This document shows positions 8,098 to 16,589 of a stretch of DNA of 31,361 nt, in pieces. The notes below the pieces were generated by a model, which made no database searches, had not been told where the DNA came from, and saw only the letters and a list, made by a program, of their open reading frames with translations. Each line of letters begins with the position of its first letter. The stretch's first letter is position 1. This DNA is from H17-190 sp034435615 (GTDB lineage: Bacteria; Chloroflexota; Dehalococcoidia; SM23-28-2; HRBIN24), in NCBI GenBank assembly GCA_034435615.1, contig DAOTWZ010000056.1, positions 1-31,361 on the forward strand, in the 5' to 3' direction. The position numbers and the translations under genes were made by a program.

Positions 8098-9315
8098 ATG
8101 AAAGTCTCCATGTTCCACCTGATGCCCCACCGCGAGCTGCCGGAGGACTTTGAGGAGCGCTATCGCTCCGTCTGGGTAGACCCGCCCTGGGGAGAGTTGG
8201 CGGAGCCGCGGCGCGTGGGCCAGTACTACAACTGGACGCTGGACGAGCTGCTGTACGCCGCCAAGGTGGGGCTGGACGGCGTCTGCACCAACGAGCACCA
8301 CCAGAACGCCTATGGCTTCATGCCTAACCCTAACATCATGGGAGCCATCCTGGCCAAGATGACCAATGGCCTGGACGTGGCCATCGTCCAGATGGGAGCG
8401 ACGCTGCCCACCACCAATCCGCCCATACGGGTGGCCGAGGAGTATGCCATGCTGGACTGCATCAGCGGCGGCCGCCTGGTGGCCGGCATGCCCCTGGGCT
8501 CCCCCATGGACGTGAACCTGTGCTACGGCATCACCCCCATCGAGCAGAGGGAGCGCTACCGGGAGGCCCACGACCTCATCATCCGCGCCTGGACGGCCAG
8601 CGAGCCTTTCGCCTGGAACGGCAAGTACTTCCAGCTTCCCCTTGTCAACCTCTGGCCGCGCCCCATTCAGCAGCCCCACCCGCCGGTCTGGCTGCCCGGC
8701 TCCGGCAGCATCACCACCTGGGACTTCGCCATAGACCACGACTACTGCTACTGCTTCCTGAGCTACTTCGGCGCCCGCTCCGCCGAGAACGTCGTCCGCG
8801 GCTATTGGGAGCGCGTGGCCGCCAAGGGGAAGGATCTTAACCCCTACCGCCTGGGCTTCCTCCAACTAGTGGCCGTGGCCGAGACCGACGCCCGGGCCGA
8901 GGAAGAGTACGGCCCTCACCTGGAATACTTCTATCACAAGTGTCTCCACGTCCCCACGGTCTACAACATGGTCCCCGGTCACCACGACTACGAGAGCCTG
9001 GTCTACTTCCTGGAGAAGCGGCCCATCCGCTTCGGCAAGGTGAAGCGGGGCATGGGCTACCGGGACTTCGTGGAGGGGGAGTTCGTGGTGGCGGGGAGCC
9101 CGGCCACCGTGCGCGACCACCTGCGGGACATCATCCGCCGTCTGCGGGTGGGGAACCTGATGGTTCTCCTGCACATCGGCTCCATGCCCCACGAGCTGAC
9201 GCTGAAGAACATAGACCTGTTCGCCCGGGAGGTCCTGCCCCATCTGCGGGACCTCTGGGAAGACGAGGGCTGGGAGAACCATTGGTGGCCGGAGGGTCTG
9301 CGCCAGCAGCGCTAG
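8098..9315 (+). CDS. LLM-class flavin-dependent oxidoreductase
   Basis: This is a 405-residue TIM-barrel protein of the bacterial luciferase-like monooxygenase superfamily, which uses FMN or F420. The barrel starts with M-K-V-S-M-F-H-L-M. It has the G-L-D-G-V-C-T-N-E-H-H segment typical of flavin-dependent hydrocarbon monooxygenases, then A-E-E-Y-A-M-L-D-C-I-S-G-G-R and P-H-P-P-V-W-L-P-G. Length and the N-E-H-H motif resemble FMN-dependent alkanal- or alkanesulfonate-type enzymes more than short F420 reductases. It has its own consensus-like promoter and is followed 62 bases later by an esterase gene in the same direction. Hydroxylation or Baeyer-Villiger-type oxidation followed by ester hydrolysis is a possible joint role, by inference only. 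Confidence 0.88.
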   Translation: MKVSMFHLMPHRELPEDFEERYRSVWVDPPWGELAEPRRVGQYYNWTLDELLYAAKVGLDGVCTNEHHQNAYGFMPNPNIMGAILAKMTNGLDVAIVQMGATLPTTNPPIRVAEEYAMLDCISGGRLVAGMPLGSPMDVNLCYGITPIEQRERYREAHDLIIRAWTASEPFAWNGKYFQLPLVNLWPRPIQQPHPPVWLPGSGSITTWDFAIDHDYCYCFLSYFGARSAENVVRGYWERVAAKGKDLNPYRLGFLQLVAVAETDARAEEEYGPHLEYFYHKCLHVPTVYNMVPGHHDYESLVYFLEKRPIRFGKVKRGMGYRDFVEGEFVVAGSPATVRDHLRDIIRRLRVGNLMVLLHIGSMPHELTLKNIDLFAREVLPHLRDLWEDEGWENHWWPEGLRQQR

Positions 9316-9377
9316 GCCGACCGTCCAGCGCGAGACGCCGAGGCTGCCCGAGGGCAGCACCGATGAGGAGGTAGACG

Positions 9378-10322
9378 ATGGCCCTGTATCCGTCCGCCCG
9401 GTGGGTCCTCGACCGCATGGCCGAGCGGGGCACTCGCCCCTTCAACGAGGTGCCGGTAGAGAGGGCCCGCCAGCAGTTCGATGCCATGATGGCCGGCGCT
9501 CCGCGGCCCGAGGTGGCCCGCACCGAGGACCGCACGGTGCCCGGCCCGGCGGGCGATATCCCCGTCCGCATCTACTGGCCTCAGCAGCAGACCCTGCCCC
9601 TCCTCCTGGTCTATTTCCACGGCGGCGGCTGGATCATGGGCAGCATAGAGAGCCATGACCCCACCTGCCGCGCCATCGCCAATGTGGCGGGCTGTATCGT
9701 CGTCTCTGTGGGCTACCGGCTGGCGCCGGAGCACAAGTTCCCGGAACCCCTGGAGGACTGCTACGCCGCCGTCCGCTGGGCGGCGGAGAACGCCGCCTCC
9801 CTGGGGGCCGACCCCTCCCTGCTGGCCGTGGGCGGCGACAGCGCCGGCGGCAACCTGGCCGCCGCCGTGTCCCTCCTGGCCCGCGACCGCGGCGGCCCCC
9901 GCCTCGTCCACCAGGTGCTGGCCTACCCCGTCCTCTCCCACGGCGCCACCTTCCCCTCCTACGAGGAGAACGCCGATGGCTACTTCCTGACCAGGGACAT
10001 GATGCTCTACTGCTGGCGGCAGTACCTGAGGGACGAGAAGGACGGCGACGACCCCTACGCCTCTCCCCTCAAGGCGCCCGACCTCTCGGACCTGCCCACG
10101 GCCACCATCATCACCGCCGAGCACGACCCCCTGCGGGACGAGGCGGAGTCCTACGGCGTGCGACTGGCCCAGGCGGGTGTCCCCAACTACTGCCTCCGTT
10201 ACGTGGGGATGATCCACGGTTTCCTCAGCCTGGACAATCTGCTGCCGCCGGGCCGCCACGCCCTGTGGTCGGTGGCTACAGGGCTGCGGCTGGCGGCTAC
10301 GGAGACCCACAAGCGGGCCTAG
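9378..10322 (+). CDS. Alpha/beta hydrolase, HSL-family esterase/lipase
   Basis: This is a 314-residue hydrolase of the hormone-sensitive-lipase group, cutting carboxylic esters. The oxyanion-hole motif H81-G-G-G-W, the nucleophile elbow G-D-S155-A-G-G-N, the acid in E-H-D250-P-L-R-D-E and the catalytic His in I-H280-G-F are all present and in order. No signal peptide is seen, so it acts in the cytoplasm. The ATG at 9378 has GAGGAGGT upstream. Its TAG stop shares the bases CTAG with the TAG stop of the opposing LLM gene, leaving no spacer for a terminator. It may be co-transcribed with the LLM gene before it. Confidence 0.93.
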   Translation: MALYPSARWVLDRMAERGTRPFNEVPVERARQQFDAMMAGAPRPEVARTEDRTVPGPAGDIPVRIYWPQQQTLPLLLVYFHGGGWIMGSIESHDPTCRAIANVAGCIVVSVGYRLAPEHKFPEPLEDCYAAVRWAAENAASLGADPSLLAVGGDSAGGNLAAAVSLLARDRGGPRLVHQVLAYPVLSHGATFPSYEENADGYFLTRDMMLYCWRQYLRDEKDGDDPYASPLKAPDLSDLPTATIITAEHDPLRDEAESYGVRLAQAGVPNYCLRYVGMIHGFLSLDNLLPPGRHALWSVATGLRLAATETHKRA

Positions 10323-11164
10323 GCCAGTTGCCTGACGAACTCGGCCGTCCGCTCCAGCTCCGGGAGGACGCGGTCGGCCGGGGCAGAGGGCATCCAGAAG
10401 ATGCAGCGCTCCACGCCCAGCTCCCGGTAGTACTCCACGGCATCGGGCCGCTTGGGGACGCCGCAGACGGTGATGGGTATGGGGCGTTCCCGCCCCGTCT
10501 CCTCCATCAGGCGGCGCAGCTCCTGCAGGGGGGCGTCCAGGGCGTGAGGATCCCGGTGGCCGATGGGGAACCAGCCGTCCCCGTATTCCACCACGTGGCG
10601 GAGCCCCAGCGGCCCGCTGGCCCCCACATAGACCGGCGGGTGTGGCTTCTGCACCGGCTTGGGCCATGACCAGATGGGGTCGAAGTTAACGAAGCGGCCG
10701 TGGAACTCCGCCTCCTCCTCCGTCCAGATGGCCTTCATGGCCAGAATGCGCTCCCGCAGCACCTGCCAGCGCTGGGAGGGCCGGGTGCCGTGGTTCTCCA
10801 TCTCTTCCCGGTTCCAGCCCGCCCCCACGCCGAAGATGAAGCGTCCCCCGGACAGCAGGTCCAGGGTGGCCACCGTCTTGGCCAGGGCTATGGGGTCGTG
10901 CTCCGTCACCAGACAGACCCCGGTGCCGATACGCAGCTCCCTGGTGACGGCGGCGGCGTGCAGGAGGGCCAGGAAGGGGTCCAGGAGCCGCTTGTACTCG
11001 GGCCGTAGCTCGCCTCCGGCCGGGAAGGGAGTCCGGCGTGAGGTCGGTATGTGGGTGTGCTCGGGGAAGAAGATGGACTCGAAGCCATGCTCCTCGGCCG
11101 CCCGGGCGAAGTCGGCCGGGGACATGGACTGGTCGGTGGGGAAGAAGATCAGCCCGAACTTCAT
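10319..11164 (-). CDS. LLM-class (probably F420-dependent) oxidoreductase
   Basis: This is a 281-residue luciferase-like TIM barrel whose size and features fit the short F420-type families (TIGR03619-like). It has M-K-F-G-L-I-F-F-P-T-D, the E-S-I-F-F-P-E-H-T-H-I-P segment, T-G-V-C-L-V-T-E-H-D-P, G-G-R-F-I-F-G-V-G-A-G-W-N-R-E-E and the P-H-P-P-V-Y-V-G strand. Which cofactor it uses cannot be proved from sequence alone. The ATG at 11164 has GGGAGG upstream and a strong promoter at 11200-11229. It converges on the esterase gene with overlapping stops and lies downstream of the Tad operon on the same strand, but is separated from it by its own promoter. Confidence 0.88.
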   Translation of the reverse strand: MKFGLIFFPTDQSMSPADFARAAEEHGFESIFFPEHTHIPTSRRTPFPAGGELRPEYKRLLDPFLALLHAAAVTRELRIGTGVCLVTEHDPIALAKTVATLDLLSGGRFIFGVGAGWNREEMENHGTRPSQRWQVLRERILAMKAIWTEEEAEFHGRFVNFDPIWSWPKPVQKPHPPVYVGASGPLGLRHVVEYGDGWFPIGHRDPHALDAPLQELRRLMEETGRERPIPITVCGVPKRPDAVEYYRELGVERCIFWMPSAPADRVLPELERTAEFVRQLA

Positions 11165-11190
11165 GCCTGCCTCCCAGAGCTAGAGGTGGG

Positions 11191-11218
11191 TTCGGGCGCA
11201 TTCTACGGGCGGCCCGAA
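11191..11218. promoter_or_regulatory. Operator-like inverted repeat around the -10 of the 11164 promoter
   Basis: TTCGGGC (11191-11197) and GCCCGAA (11212-11218) are perfect 7-bp inverted arms flanking the -10 hexamer and likely transcript start. The overlapping GCCCG-AA-CGGGC (11212-11223) is a second small palindrome inside the spacer. The position suits a repressor site, but no matching regulator is known here. Confidence 0.4.
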
Positions 11219-11229
11219 CGGGCTGTCAA
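11200..11229 (-). promoter_or_regulatory. Strong sigma-70-type promoter of LLM gene at 11164
   Basis: On the minus strand TTGACA (11229-11224) and TAGAAT (11205-11200) are separated by 18 bp, 11 of 12 consensus bases. The predicted start is near 11193, giving a leader of about 29 bases. Confidence 0.75.
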
Positions 11230-11239
11230 CGAGCCGACG

Positions 11240-12148
11240 CTAGGGCCGCCGCTGTATCAGGGCATCCCACAGTATGAGGACGGCTGGCCCCAGGATGACC
11301 ACCATCATGGCGGGGAAGATGAGGAAGATGAGGGGGAAGAGCATCTTCACCGGCGCCTGCTGGACCGCCAGCTCGGCGCGCTGTCGGCGGCGCATGCGGA
11401 GGTAGTCGGCCTGGGTGCGCAGCACCTGCGATATGCCGATGCCTAGCTGCTCCGCCTGGACCAGGGCGGTGATGAAGGTCCGTAGCTCTTCTACGTTGGC
11501 CCTCTCCGTCAGGTCCAGGAGCGCCTCATGCCGGGGCCGTCCCACCGCTATCTCCTGCAACGCCCGCGCCAGCTCCTCCGAGAGGGGCCCGGGAAGCCTC
11601 TCGGACACCTTGCTCAGCGCCGCCTCCAGCCCCAGGCCAGCGGCCACGCTCACCGCGATCAGGTCCAGGGCGTCCGGCAGGTCTTTCAGGATGCGCTGCT
11701 GGCGGCGGGCGATGCGCCCCCGCAGCCACATGAGGGGGCCGAAGAAGCCCAGAGGCGCCGCCAGCACCCCCAGAAAGACGCTGACCAGGGGGGAGAGGCC
11801 GGTGGCCAGGCCCAGCGTCGTCAGGAGTAGGGGCGGCACCGCTATGGAAACGCCCCACTGCATCAGGAAAACGCCCACGCTCACCGGCCGGCCCGCCCTC
11901 TCCAGGGAGCGGTCTATGTCCCGGACGATCTGCCCGGGCATGAGCCACCTGATCTGGCGCTCCAGCCAGTCCAGCAGGGGCCAGATCACCCTTTCCTGCA
12001 GGGAGGGCTGGCGCTCCTCTCCCAGCGCCGCGGCGCCGGGCTGCCGCCCCAGCCTGGCCAGGTCCAGAGGACGCGGCCGGGGCACCAGAGAGGCGACCAG
12101 CACCGTCACCGTCAGGCCGGTAGCGATAGCGGCCAGGAGGGGGAGCAT
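11240..12148 (-). CDS. tadC: TadC, Tad pilus inner-membrane platform protein (type II secretion F domain)
   Basis: This is a 302-residue GspF/TadC-type membrane protein that with TadB forms the platform on which the TadA motor drives Flp pilus assembly. It has an N-terminal membrane helix (about residues 3-22), two adjacent helices around 93-140, a cytoplasmic T2SSF domain (about 150-275, with D-L-P-D-A-L-D-L-I-A-V-S-V-A-A-G-L) and C-terminal helices (about 270-295). It is the last gene of the Tad operon; the start at 12148 follows the tadB stop by four bases. Its order after tadB and the A-G-L-G-L-E-A-A-L segment identify it as TadC rather than TadB. Confidence 0.9.
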   Translation of the reverse strand: MLPLLAAIATGLTVTVLVASLVPRPRPLDLARLGRQPGAAALGEERQPSLQERVIWPLLDWLERQIRWLMPGQIVRDIDRSLERAGRPVSVGVFLMQWGVSIAVPPLLLTTLGLATGLSPLVSVFLGVLAAPLGFFGPLMWLRGRIARRQQRILKDLPDALDLIAVSVAAGLGLEAALSKVSERLPGPLSEELARALQEIAVGRPRHEALLDLTERANVEELRTFITALVQAEQLGIGISQVLRTQADYLRMRRRQRAELAVQQAPVKMLFPLIFLIFPAMMVVILGPAVLILWDALIQRRP

Positions 12149-12152
12149 CCTC

Positions 12153-13103
12153 TCACACCTGTATATCCAGGACGCGGCGCATCACCAGGACACCCAGCAC
12201 CTCCATCACCATGGCCAGCCCCAGCATTACCTGGCCGGCCGTCCTGGTGAAGAGGAGACTGATGTAGTCCGGGCTCATCAGATAGAGGACGACGCCCAGG
12301 AAGACGGGCAGAGCGCCGATGACGATGCCGGAGAGCCGCTGCTGTCCTGTAAGAGACTGGAGCTCGCCCTTGATGCGGGCCCGCTCTCGCATGGTGTTCT
12401 CCACCGTGTTCAGGAGGTCGGCCAGATTGCCGCCCACCTGGCGCTGCAGCAAGACGGCCGTCACCACCAGCTCCAGGTCAGTGCTACCCACCCGCTGGTC
12501 GAGCCCCTGGAGGGCCCGTTCCAGTTCCGCACCGAGCTGCGTCTCCTGCAGAGTGCGCTGCAGCTCTGCACCCAGCGGCCCGCCGAGCTGGCGGGCGGTG
12601 AAGTCCACCGCCTGGAGGAAGCTGTAACCGCTGCGCAGAGAGTTGGCCAGCAGGGGCAGGGCGTCCAGGAGCTGGGCCTCCAGCTTGGCCCGCCGTTTCT
12701 GGCGGCGGCCGGCCAGCCAGAGCCGTGGCACCATGTAGCCCACCAGGGCCGCCAGCAGGGCGGCCACCCAGTGGAAGCCGCCCAGCAGCATGACGACGCC
12801 GCACAGCAGGGCCAGGAGGCCCCGCAGGAGGACATACTCGCCCACCCGCAGGGGTACGCCGGCCTGCTCCAGCTCCAGGGCCAGCCCGGAGCCGGGGTCG
12901 CCGGCCCACAGGCGCTGGAAGCCGTCCCGGGGCCGCAGGACGGCCAGGGGGCGGCGGCGCTGCTTCTGCTCGGCCTCCTCCTGACCGTGCAGGCGGGCGA
13001 GCCGTCGAGCGGCCACGCCCGGCCCTGCCCTCAGGCTGGCCAGCCCCACTACGGCCAGGGCTATAGAGGTGCCGAACAGGAAGGCGGCCAGAAAGTCCAG
13101 CAC
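12153..13103 (-). CDS. tadB: TadB, Tad pilus inner-membrane platform protein (type II secretion F domain)
   Basis: This is a 316-residue TadB homologue. It has an N-terminal helix (residues 4-24), a basic cytoplasmic stretch, paired helices near 95-135, a T2SSF domain (about 145-270, with L-L-D-A-L-P-L-L-A-N-S-L-R-S-G-Y-S) and two C-terminal helices. It pairs with TadC to form the platform. Its GTG start (13103) abuts the TAG stop of tadA with no spacer, so it is translated by coupling. The ribosome site must lie within the end of tadA (GGTGG about nine bases upstream). Confidence 0.9.
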   Translation of the reverse strand: MLDFLAAFLFGTSIALAVVGLASLRAGPGVAARRLARLHGQEEAEQKQRRRPLAVLRPRDGFQRLWAGDPGSGLALELEQAGVPLRVGEYVLLRGLLALLCGVVMLLGGFHWVAALLAALVGYMVPRLWLAGRRQKRRAKLEAQLLDALPLLANSLRSGYSFLQAVDFTARQLGGPLGAELQRTLQETQLGAELERALQGLDQRVGSTDLELVVTAVLLQRQVGGNLADLLNTVENTMRERARIKGELQSLTGQQRLSGIVIGALPVFLGVVLYLMSPDYISLLFTRTAGQVMLGLAMVMEVLGVLVMRRVLDIQV

Positions 13104-14465
13104 CTACCAGCCACCACCCACGAAGATATCGGGCGGGAGATCGATGCCGGCCACAGCGAACTTGTCGGCGAAGGTGGGGCGGATGCCGGTGGAGACGAAG
13201 ACCCCCAGCACGCGCCCCTGTGCGTCCACGCCCCGCTGTTCGAAGCGGAAGACGTCCTGGAGGGTGATGACCGTCCCCTCCATGCCCACCACCTCGGTGA
13301 CGTGGGTGACGCGGCGCACGCCATCGCTGAAGCGGGCGATCTGGATGATGATGTCCAGGGCGGAAGCTATCTGCTCTCGTATCGCTCGCTGGGGCAGGTC
13401 GAAGCCGGCCATGAGGACCATGTTCTCCACGCGGGCCAGGGCGTCCCGGGGTGAGTTGGCGTGGACGGTGGTGAGGGAGCCCTCGTGGCCCGTGTTCATG
13501 GCGTTCAGCATGTCGAAGGCCTCGGGGCCCCGCACCTCGCCCACGATGATGCGGTCCGGCCGCATGCGCAGGGCATTGCGCAGGAGGTCGCGCTGGGTGA
13601 CCTCGCCCCGTCCTTCGATGCTGGGAGGCCGGGCCTCCAGACTGATGACGTGGGGCTGCTGCAGTTTCAGCTCCACCGGGTCCTCGATGGTGATTATGCG
13701 CTCGCTGGGGGGAATGAAGGCGGAGAGGGCGTTCAGGAGGGTCGTCTTGCCGGTGCCGGTGCCGCCGGATACCAGGATGTTGAGCCGCGCCTTGACGCAG
13801 GCGCCCAGGAACTGGGCGAGCTGGGGCGTCAGGGTGCCGGCGGAGACCAGGTCGTCCATGGTCATCTTGTCGGCCCGGAAGCGGCGGATGGTCACCACCG
13901 GGCTCCTGGGCGAGAGGGGCGGGATGATAACGTTGACCCGTGAGCCGTCCTGCAGGCGGGCGTCCACCATGGGGGAGGCCTCGTCCACGCGGCGGCCCAG
14001 GGGCGCCAGGATGCGATGGACAACGCGCATTATGTGCTCGTCGTCCCGGAAGCGGATGCCGCTGTGGTATATGCGGCCCTCCCGCTCGTAGTAGACCTCG
14101 CTGGGGGAGTTGACCATGATCTCGGAGATGGAGCTGTCCCGCATCAGCTGCTCCAGGGGCCCCAGGCCCAGCGCCTCGTCCAGGAGGCGCTGGATGACCA
14201 GGTCACGGGTGACGCCGGTTATCTGCCGGTACTCGCGGGCCAGGATGGCCTGGGCCGCCTCGCTGACGATCTGGCGGGCGTCCTGAGCGGTCACCTTGGA
14301 CAGCTTGGCGATATCTATCTCCTCCAGGAGGCGGCGGTGCAGCTCCTGCACCAGCTCCTCCTGGGCCGGGGTGAGGGCGCCCTCCGTCACGGTGGCGCCC
14401 ACCGTGCCGACGGCCGCAGTCCTGGGCCCGTTGCCTTGAGGCAGTCCGGTCTGCCACCAGTTCAT
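13104..14465 (-). CDS. tadA: TadA/CpaF, Tad pilus assembly ATPase
   Basis: This is a 453-residue secretion ATPase of the VirB11/CpaF family that powers Flp pilus assembly at the inner face of the membrane. An all-helical N-terminal region (about 30-110) is followed by the P-S-E-V-Y-Y-E-R-E-G-R strand region. Next come Walker A G-G-T-G-T-G-K-T (residues 234-241), the Asp box E-D-P-V-E-L, Walker B R-I-I-V-G-E-V-R-G (305-313) and the His box T-G-H-E-G-S-L-T-T-V-H-A-N-S (325-338). All catalytic elements are intact. The start ATG overlaps the cpaE stop as ATGA. The C-terminal tail ends in G-G-G-W. Confidence 0.95.
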   Translation of the reverse strand: MNWWQTGLPQGNGPRTAAVGTVGATVTEGALTPAQEELVQELHRRLLEEIDIAKLSKVTAQDARQIVSEAAQAILAREYRQITGVTRDLVIQRLLDEALGLGPLEQLMRDSSISEIMVNSPSEVYYEREGRIYHSGIRFRDDEHIMRVVHRILAPLGRRVDEASPMVDARLQDGSRVNVIIPPLSPRSPVVTIRRFRADKMTMDDLVSAGTLTPQLAQFLGACVKARLNILVSGGTGTGKTTLLNALSAFIPPSERIITIEDPVELKLQQPHVISLEARPPSIEGRGEVTQRDLLRNALRMRPDRIIVGEVRGPEAFDMLNAMNTGHEGSLTTVHANSPRDALARVENMVLMAGFDLPQRAIREQIASALDIIIQIARFSDGVRRVTHVTEVVGMEGTVITLQDVFRFEQRGVDAQGRVLGVFVSTGIRPTFADKFAVAGIDLPPDIFVGGGW

Positions 14466-15706
14466 ACCTTGCTCTCCTCCTTAACGTTCTCCTTCTTCAG
14501 GCGAAAGACGCGGCCCATTAGCCCCTCGCCCGGGCGGTCGCCGCCGTTGGGGAGGAGTCCCTCCTGGCCTGAGAGATGGGCCACCATCTCCAGCAACACC
14601 TGCGTTGCCTTGGCCCTGGGCTGGGAGGCCACCAGCGGCTTCCCCGCCTGCACCGACTGGGTCACCTGCTTATCGAAGGGGATGCGCCAGGCGGGGGACA
14701 TCCCCAGGGCACGGCGGACGTCGTGGTCGGACACCTTCTGGGAGGGGCTGGTGTGGTTCAGGACCATCAGTAGCTTGTCCTGGGGGTAGGACCAGGAGCG
14801 GAGCATGTCCAGGACCACCAGGGCGTCCTTGAGGCCAGAGACGTCCGGCGTGGTCACCAGGACGGAGAGGGTGGACATCTCCAGGGAGCGGGCTATCAGG
14901 TCGTTGAAGCTACCAGGCGTATCGACAATGACGAAGTCATAGGAGCGGGCCAGATGAGAGAGGATGTGGGAGACGTGGTCCGGCAGGAGGGTGGCCCAGT
15001 CCCCCTTCCACTGGGGGGCCGCCAGCACCTCCACGCCCGTCCAGTGACGGACCATGCAGGCCTTTATCTGCTCGGGGGAGATATCGTCCGCGTGGAGGGC
15101 CAGGTCCACAATGCTGCGGTCCACCTGCAGGTCCATGAGGGTGGCGACATCGCCGAAGCGGGTGTCCAGGTCCACCAGGGCCACCGAGGCCTGATGCCGC
15201 TGTGCCAGCCCCACCGCCAGGTTGGTGGCGATGGTGGTCTTCCCCACGCCCCCCTTCGTCCCGAAGACGGTTATCAGGGATCCGAAGGGCACCTGGGACA
15301 CTGGCAGCCCCTCGCGGCGGGCCCGTCTTCGCTCCTCCATCTCCAGGACGGAGCGGATGGCGCTGGCCAGCGCCTCCTCCTTGAAAGGACGGGGGATGAA
15401 GTCCCTCACACCCAGCAACATGGCCCGCCGCAGCACCTTCAGCTCCGTCAGCGAGGAGTAGACGACGACGGCGGTCTCGGGCAGGCTGTCCATGATGGCC
15501 TGCACTGTCTGGAAGCCACGCGCCAGAGGGGCGCTCAGGGCGAGGACGACGACGTCCGGCTGCACCTGCTGGCAGAGGACGAGGGCCTCCGTGCCGTAGT
15601 TGGCCGTCCCCAGCACGGCGAAGCCCCCCAGGGCCAGCATGCGGCGCACCTCCTCCCGGCTGGAGGGGTCCGGGTCTATGAGGACCAGTTGCGGGCTGCG
15701 GGCCAT
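14462..15706 (-). CDS. cpaE: CpaE/TadZ, pilus-localising ParA-like ATPase with degenerate receiver domain
   Basis: TadZ/CpaE positions the Tad machine in the cell. Residues 5-125 form a receiver-like domain. It keeps D11 and D13, but the phosphoacceptor position is Ala56 (D-V-V-V-L-A-L) and the usual conserved Lys is Arg (F-I-P-R-P-F). It is therefore a pseudo-receiver, as is common in this family. Residues about 142-385 are a MinD/ParA ATPase with the deviant Walker A G-T-K-G-G-V-G-K-T-T, D-L-D-T-R-F-G-D and V-I-V-D-T-P-G. The total of 414 residues is normal. GGAGGAGG lies upstream of the ATG at 15706. The stop overlaps the tadA start (ATGA). Confidence 0.92.
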   Translation of the reverse strand: MARSPQLVLIDPDPSSREEVRRMLALGGFAVLGTANYGTEALVLCQQVQPDVVVLALSAPLARGFQTVQAIMDSLPETAVVVYSSLTELKVLRRAMLLGVRDFIPRPFKEEALASAIRSVLEMEERRRARREGLPVSQVPFGSLITVFGTKGGVGKTTIATNLAVGLAQRHQASVALVDLDTRFGDVATLMDLQVDRSIVDLALHADDISPEQIKACMVRHWTGVEVLAAPQWKGDWATLLPDHVSHILSHLARSYDFVIVDTPGSFNDLIARSLEMSTLSVLVTTPDVSGLKDALVVLDMLRSWSYPQDKLLMVLNHTSPSQKVSDHDVRRALGMSPAWRIPFDKQVTQSVQAGKPLVASQPRAKATQVLLEMVAHLSGQEGLLPNGGDRPGEGLMGRVFRLKKENVKEESKV

Positions 15707-15731
15707 GCCTCTTCCTCCTCCCCTCTCTGGC

Positions 15732-16568
15732 TCAGGGAGCGTTGCTGAGGACGGACAGGTCCGGTCCCAGGGGCAGGTTGGAGGGTACGGGCCCGGGCGA
15801 GAGCTGCCCGGTATCGCCGAAGGAGCGGAGCGAAAGCCTCAGGGAGCCCCTCTCCGCCGCCAGGGCCAGCACCTGGGCCTGCTGGGGCGTCACGGCCAGG
15901 GTCACCGTCCGGGCGTCCGGGTCCGGCTCTCCCGCCCGCAGGTTCACCCGCTCCTCCGGCGACAGGTCGCCGGCGTCGGGCGGCAGCTCCGCCGTCTGCT
16001 GGGCCACCGCCAGCACCTCCACGTTCTGGACCACCACCATGGAGACCAGTTGGCGGGAGCCTCCCTCGCCGGACCTGACCTCGAAGACGCCGATGACGTC
16101 CACGAAATCGCCGGGCAGGACGAGGCCGCCCACCCCCTTCTCCTCGTCGATCTTTATGGCGACGGCCCGCTTTCCCTGGGGTATCTGAATGGCCAGCGGC
16201 AGGTCGCGCCCCACATCGGACGAAAGGGAGGTCTCGGCCAGCTTCTCCTTGGTGAGCTGCTCTCGGGCGGCGATGGGGAAGCGGGCCGTCTTGCCTATCA
16301 CATCGGCCGGGCGGGTGAAGGCGCCCGGGGTTAGGAGGTCGGACGGGACTTCCGCCACCCGCACCATGTCGGCCGTGATGCGGGTGCGAGCGGGGATGTC
16401 CTGGGCGGCCACCACCACGGCCGTCCCCTCGCCACCGCCCCCGCCGGCCCTCCCCCCGGCGACGCGTATCGCGGCGTAGACCAGGAGGGCGCTGATGAGC
16501 CCCAGTCCCAGGGCCAGCACCAGCATGGCCCGGTTCCCCCTGGCGGCAAACGTCTCGCTCCCCAGCAT
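15732..16568 (-). CDS. cpaB: CpaB/RcpC, Flp pilus assembly protein with SAF domain
   Basis: This 278-residue protein has one N-terminal membrane helix (about residues 14-36), a glycine-rich linker and a SAF domain (about 48-110: V-V-V-A-A-Q-D-I-P-A-R-T, then V-I-G-K-T-A-R-F-P-I). A C-terminal RcpC/CpaB domain follows with V-L-P-G-D-F-V-D-V and V-T-L-A-V-T-P-Q-Q-A-Q. The extracytoplasmic part probably binds the cell wall. In Gram-negative systems CpaB works with the CpaC secretin, but no secretin is present in this locus. Its start has GGAGGAGG upstream, and it lies 21 bases after the tadG-like gene. Confidence 0.92.
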   Translation of the reverse strand: MLGSETFAARGNRAMLVLALGLGLISALLVYAAIRVAGGRAGGGGGEGTAVVVAAQDIPARTRITADMVRVAEVPSDLLTPGAFTRPADVIGKTARFPIAAREQLTKEKLAETSLSSDVGRDLPLAIQIPQGKRAVAIKIDEEKGVGGLVLPGDFVDVIGVFEVRSGEGGSRQLVSMVVVQNVEVLAVAQQTAELPPDAGDLSPEERVNLRAGEPDPDARTVTLAVTPQQAQVLALAAERGSLRLSLRSFGDTGQLSPGPVPSNLPLGPDLSVLSNAP

Positions 16569-16589
16569 CCTCGGCCCTCCTCCGCTGGC

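Noticed and set aside
11415..13454. A 679-codon open frame on the plus strand across the Tad genes
   Set aside because: It spans three real genes on the opposite strand and has no recognisable domain.
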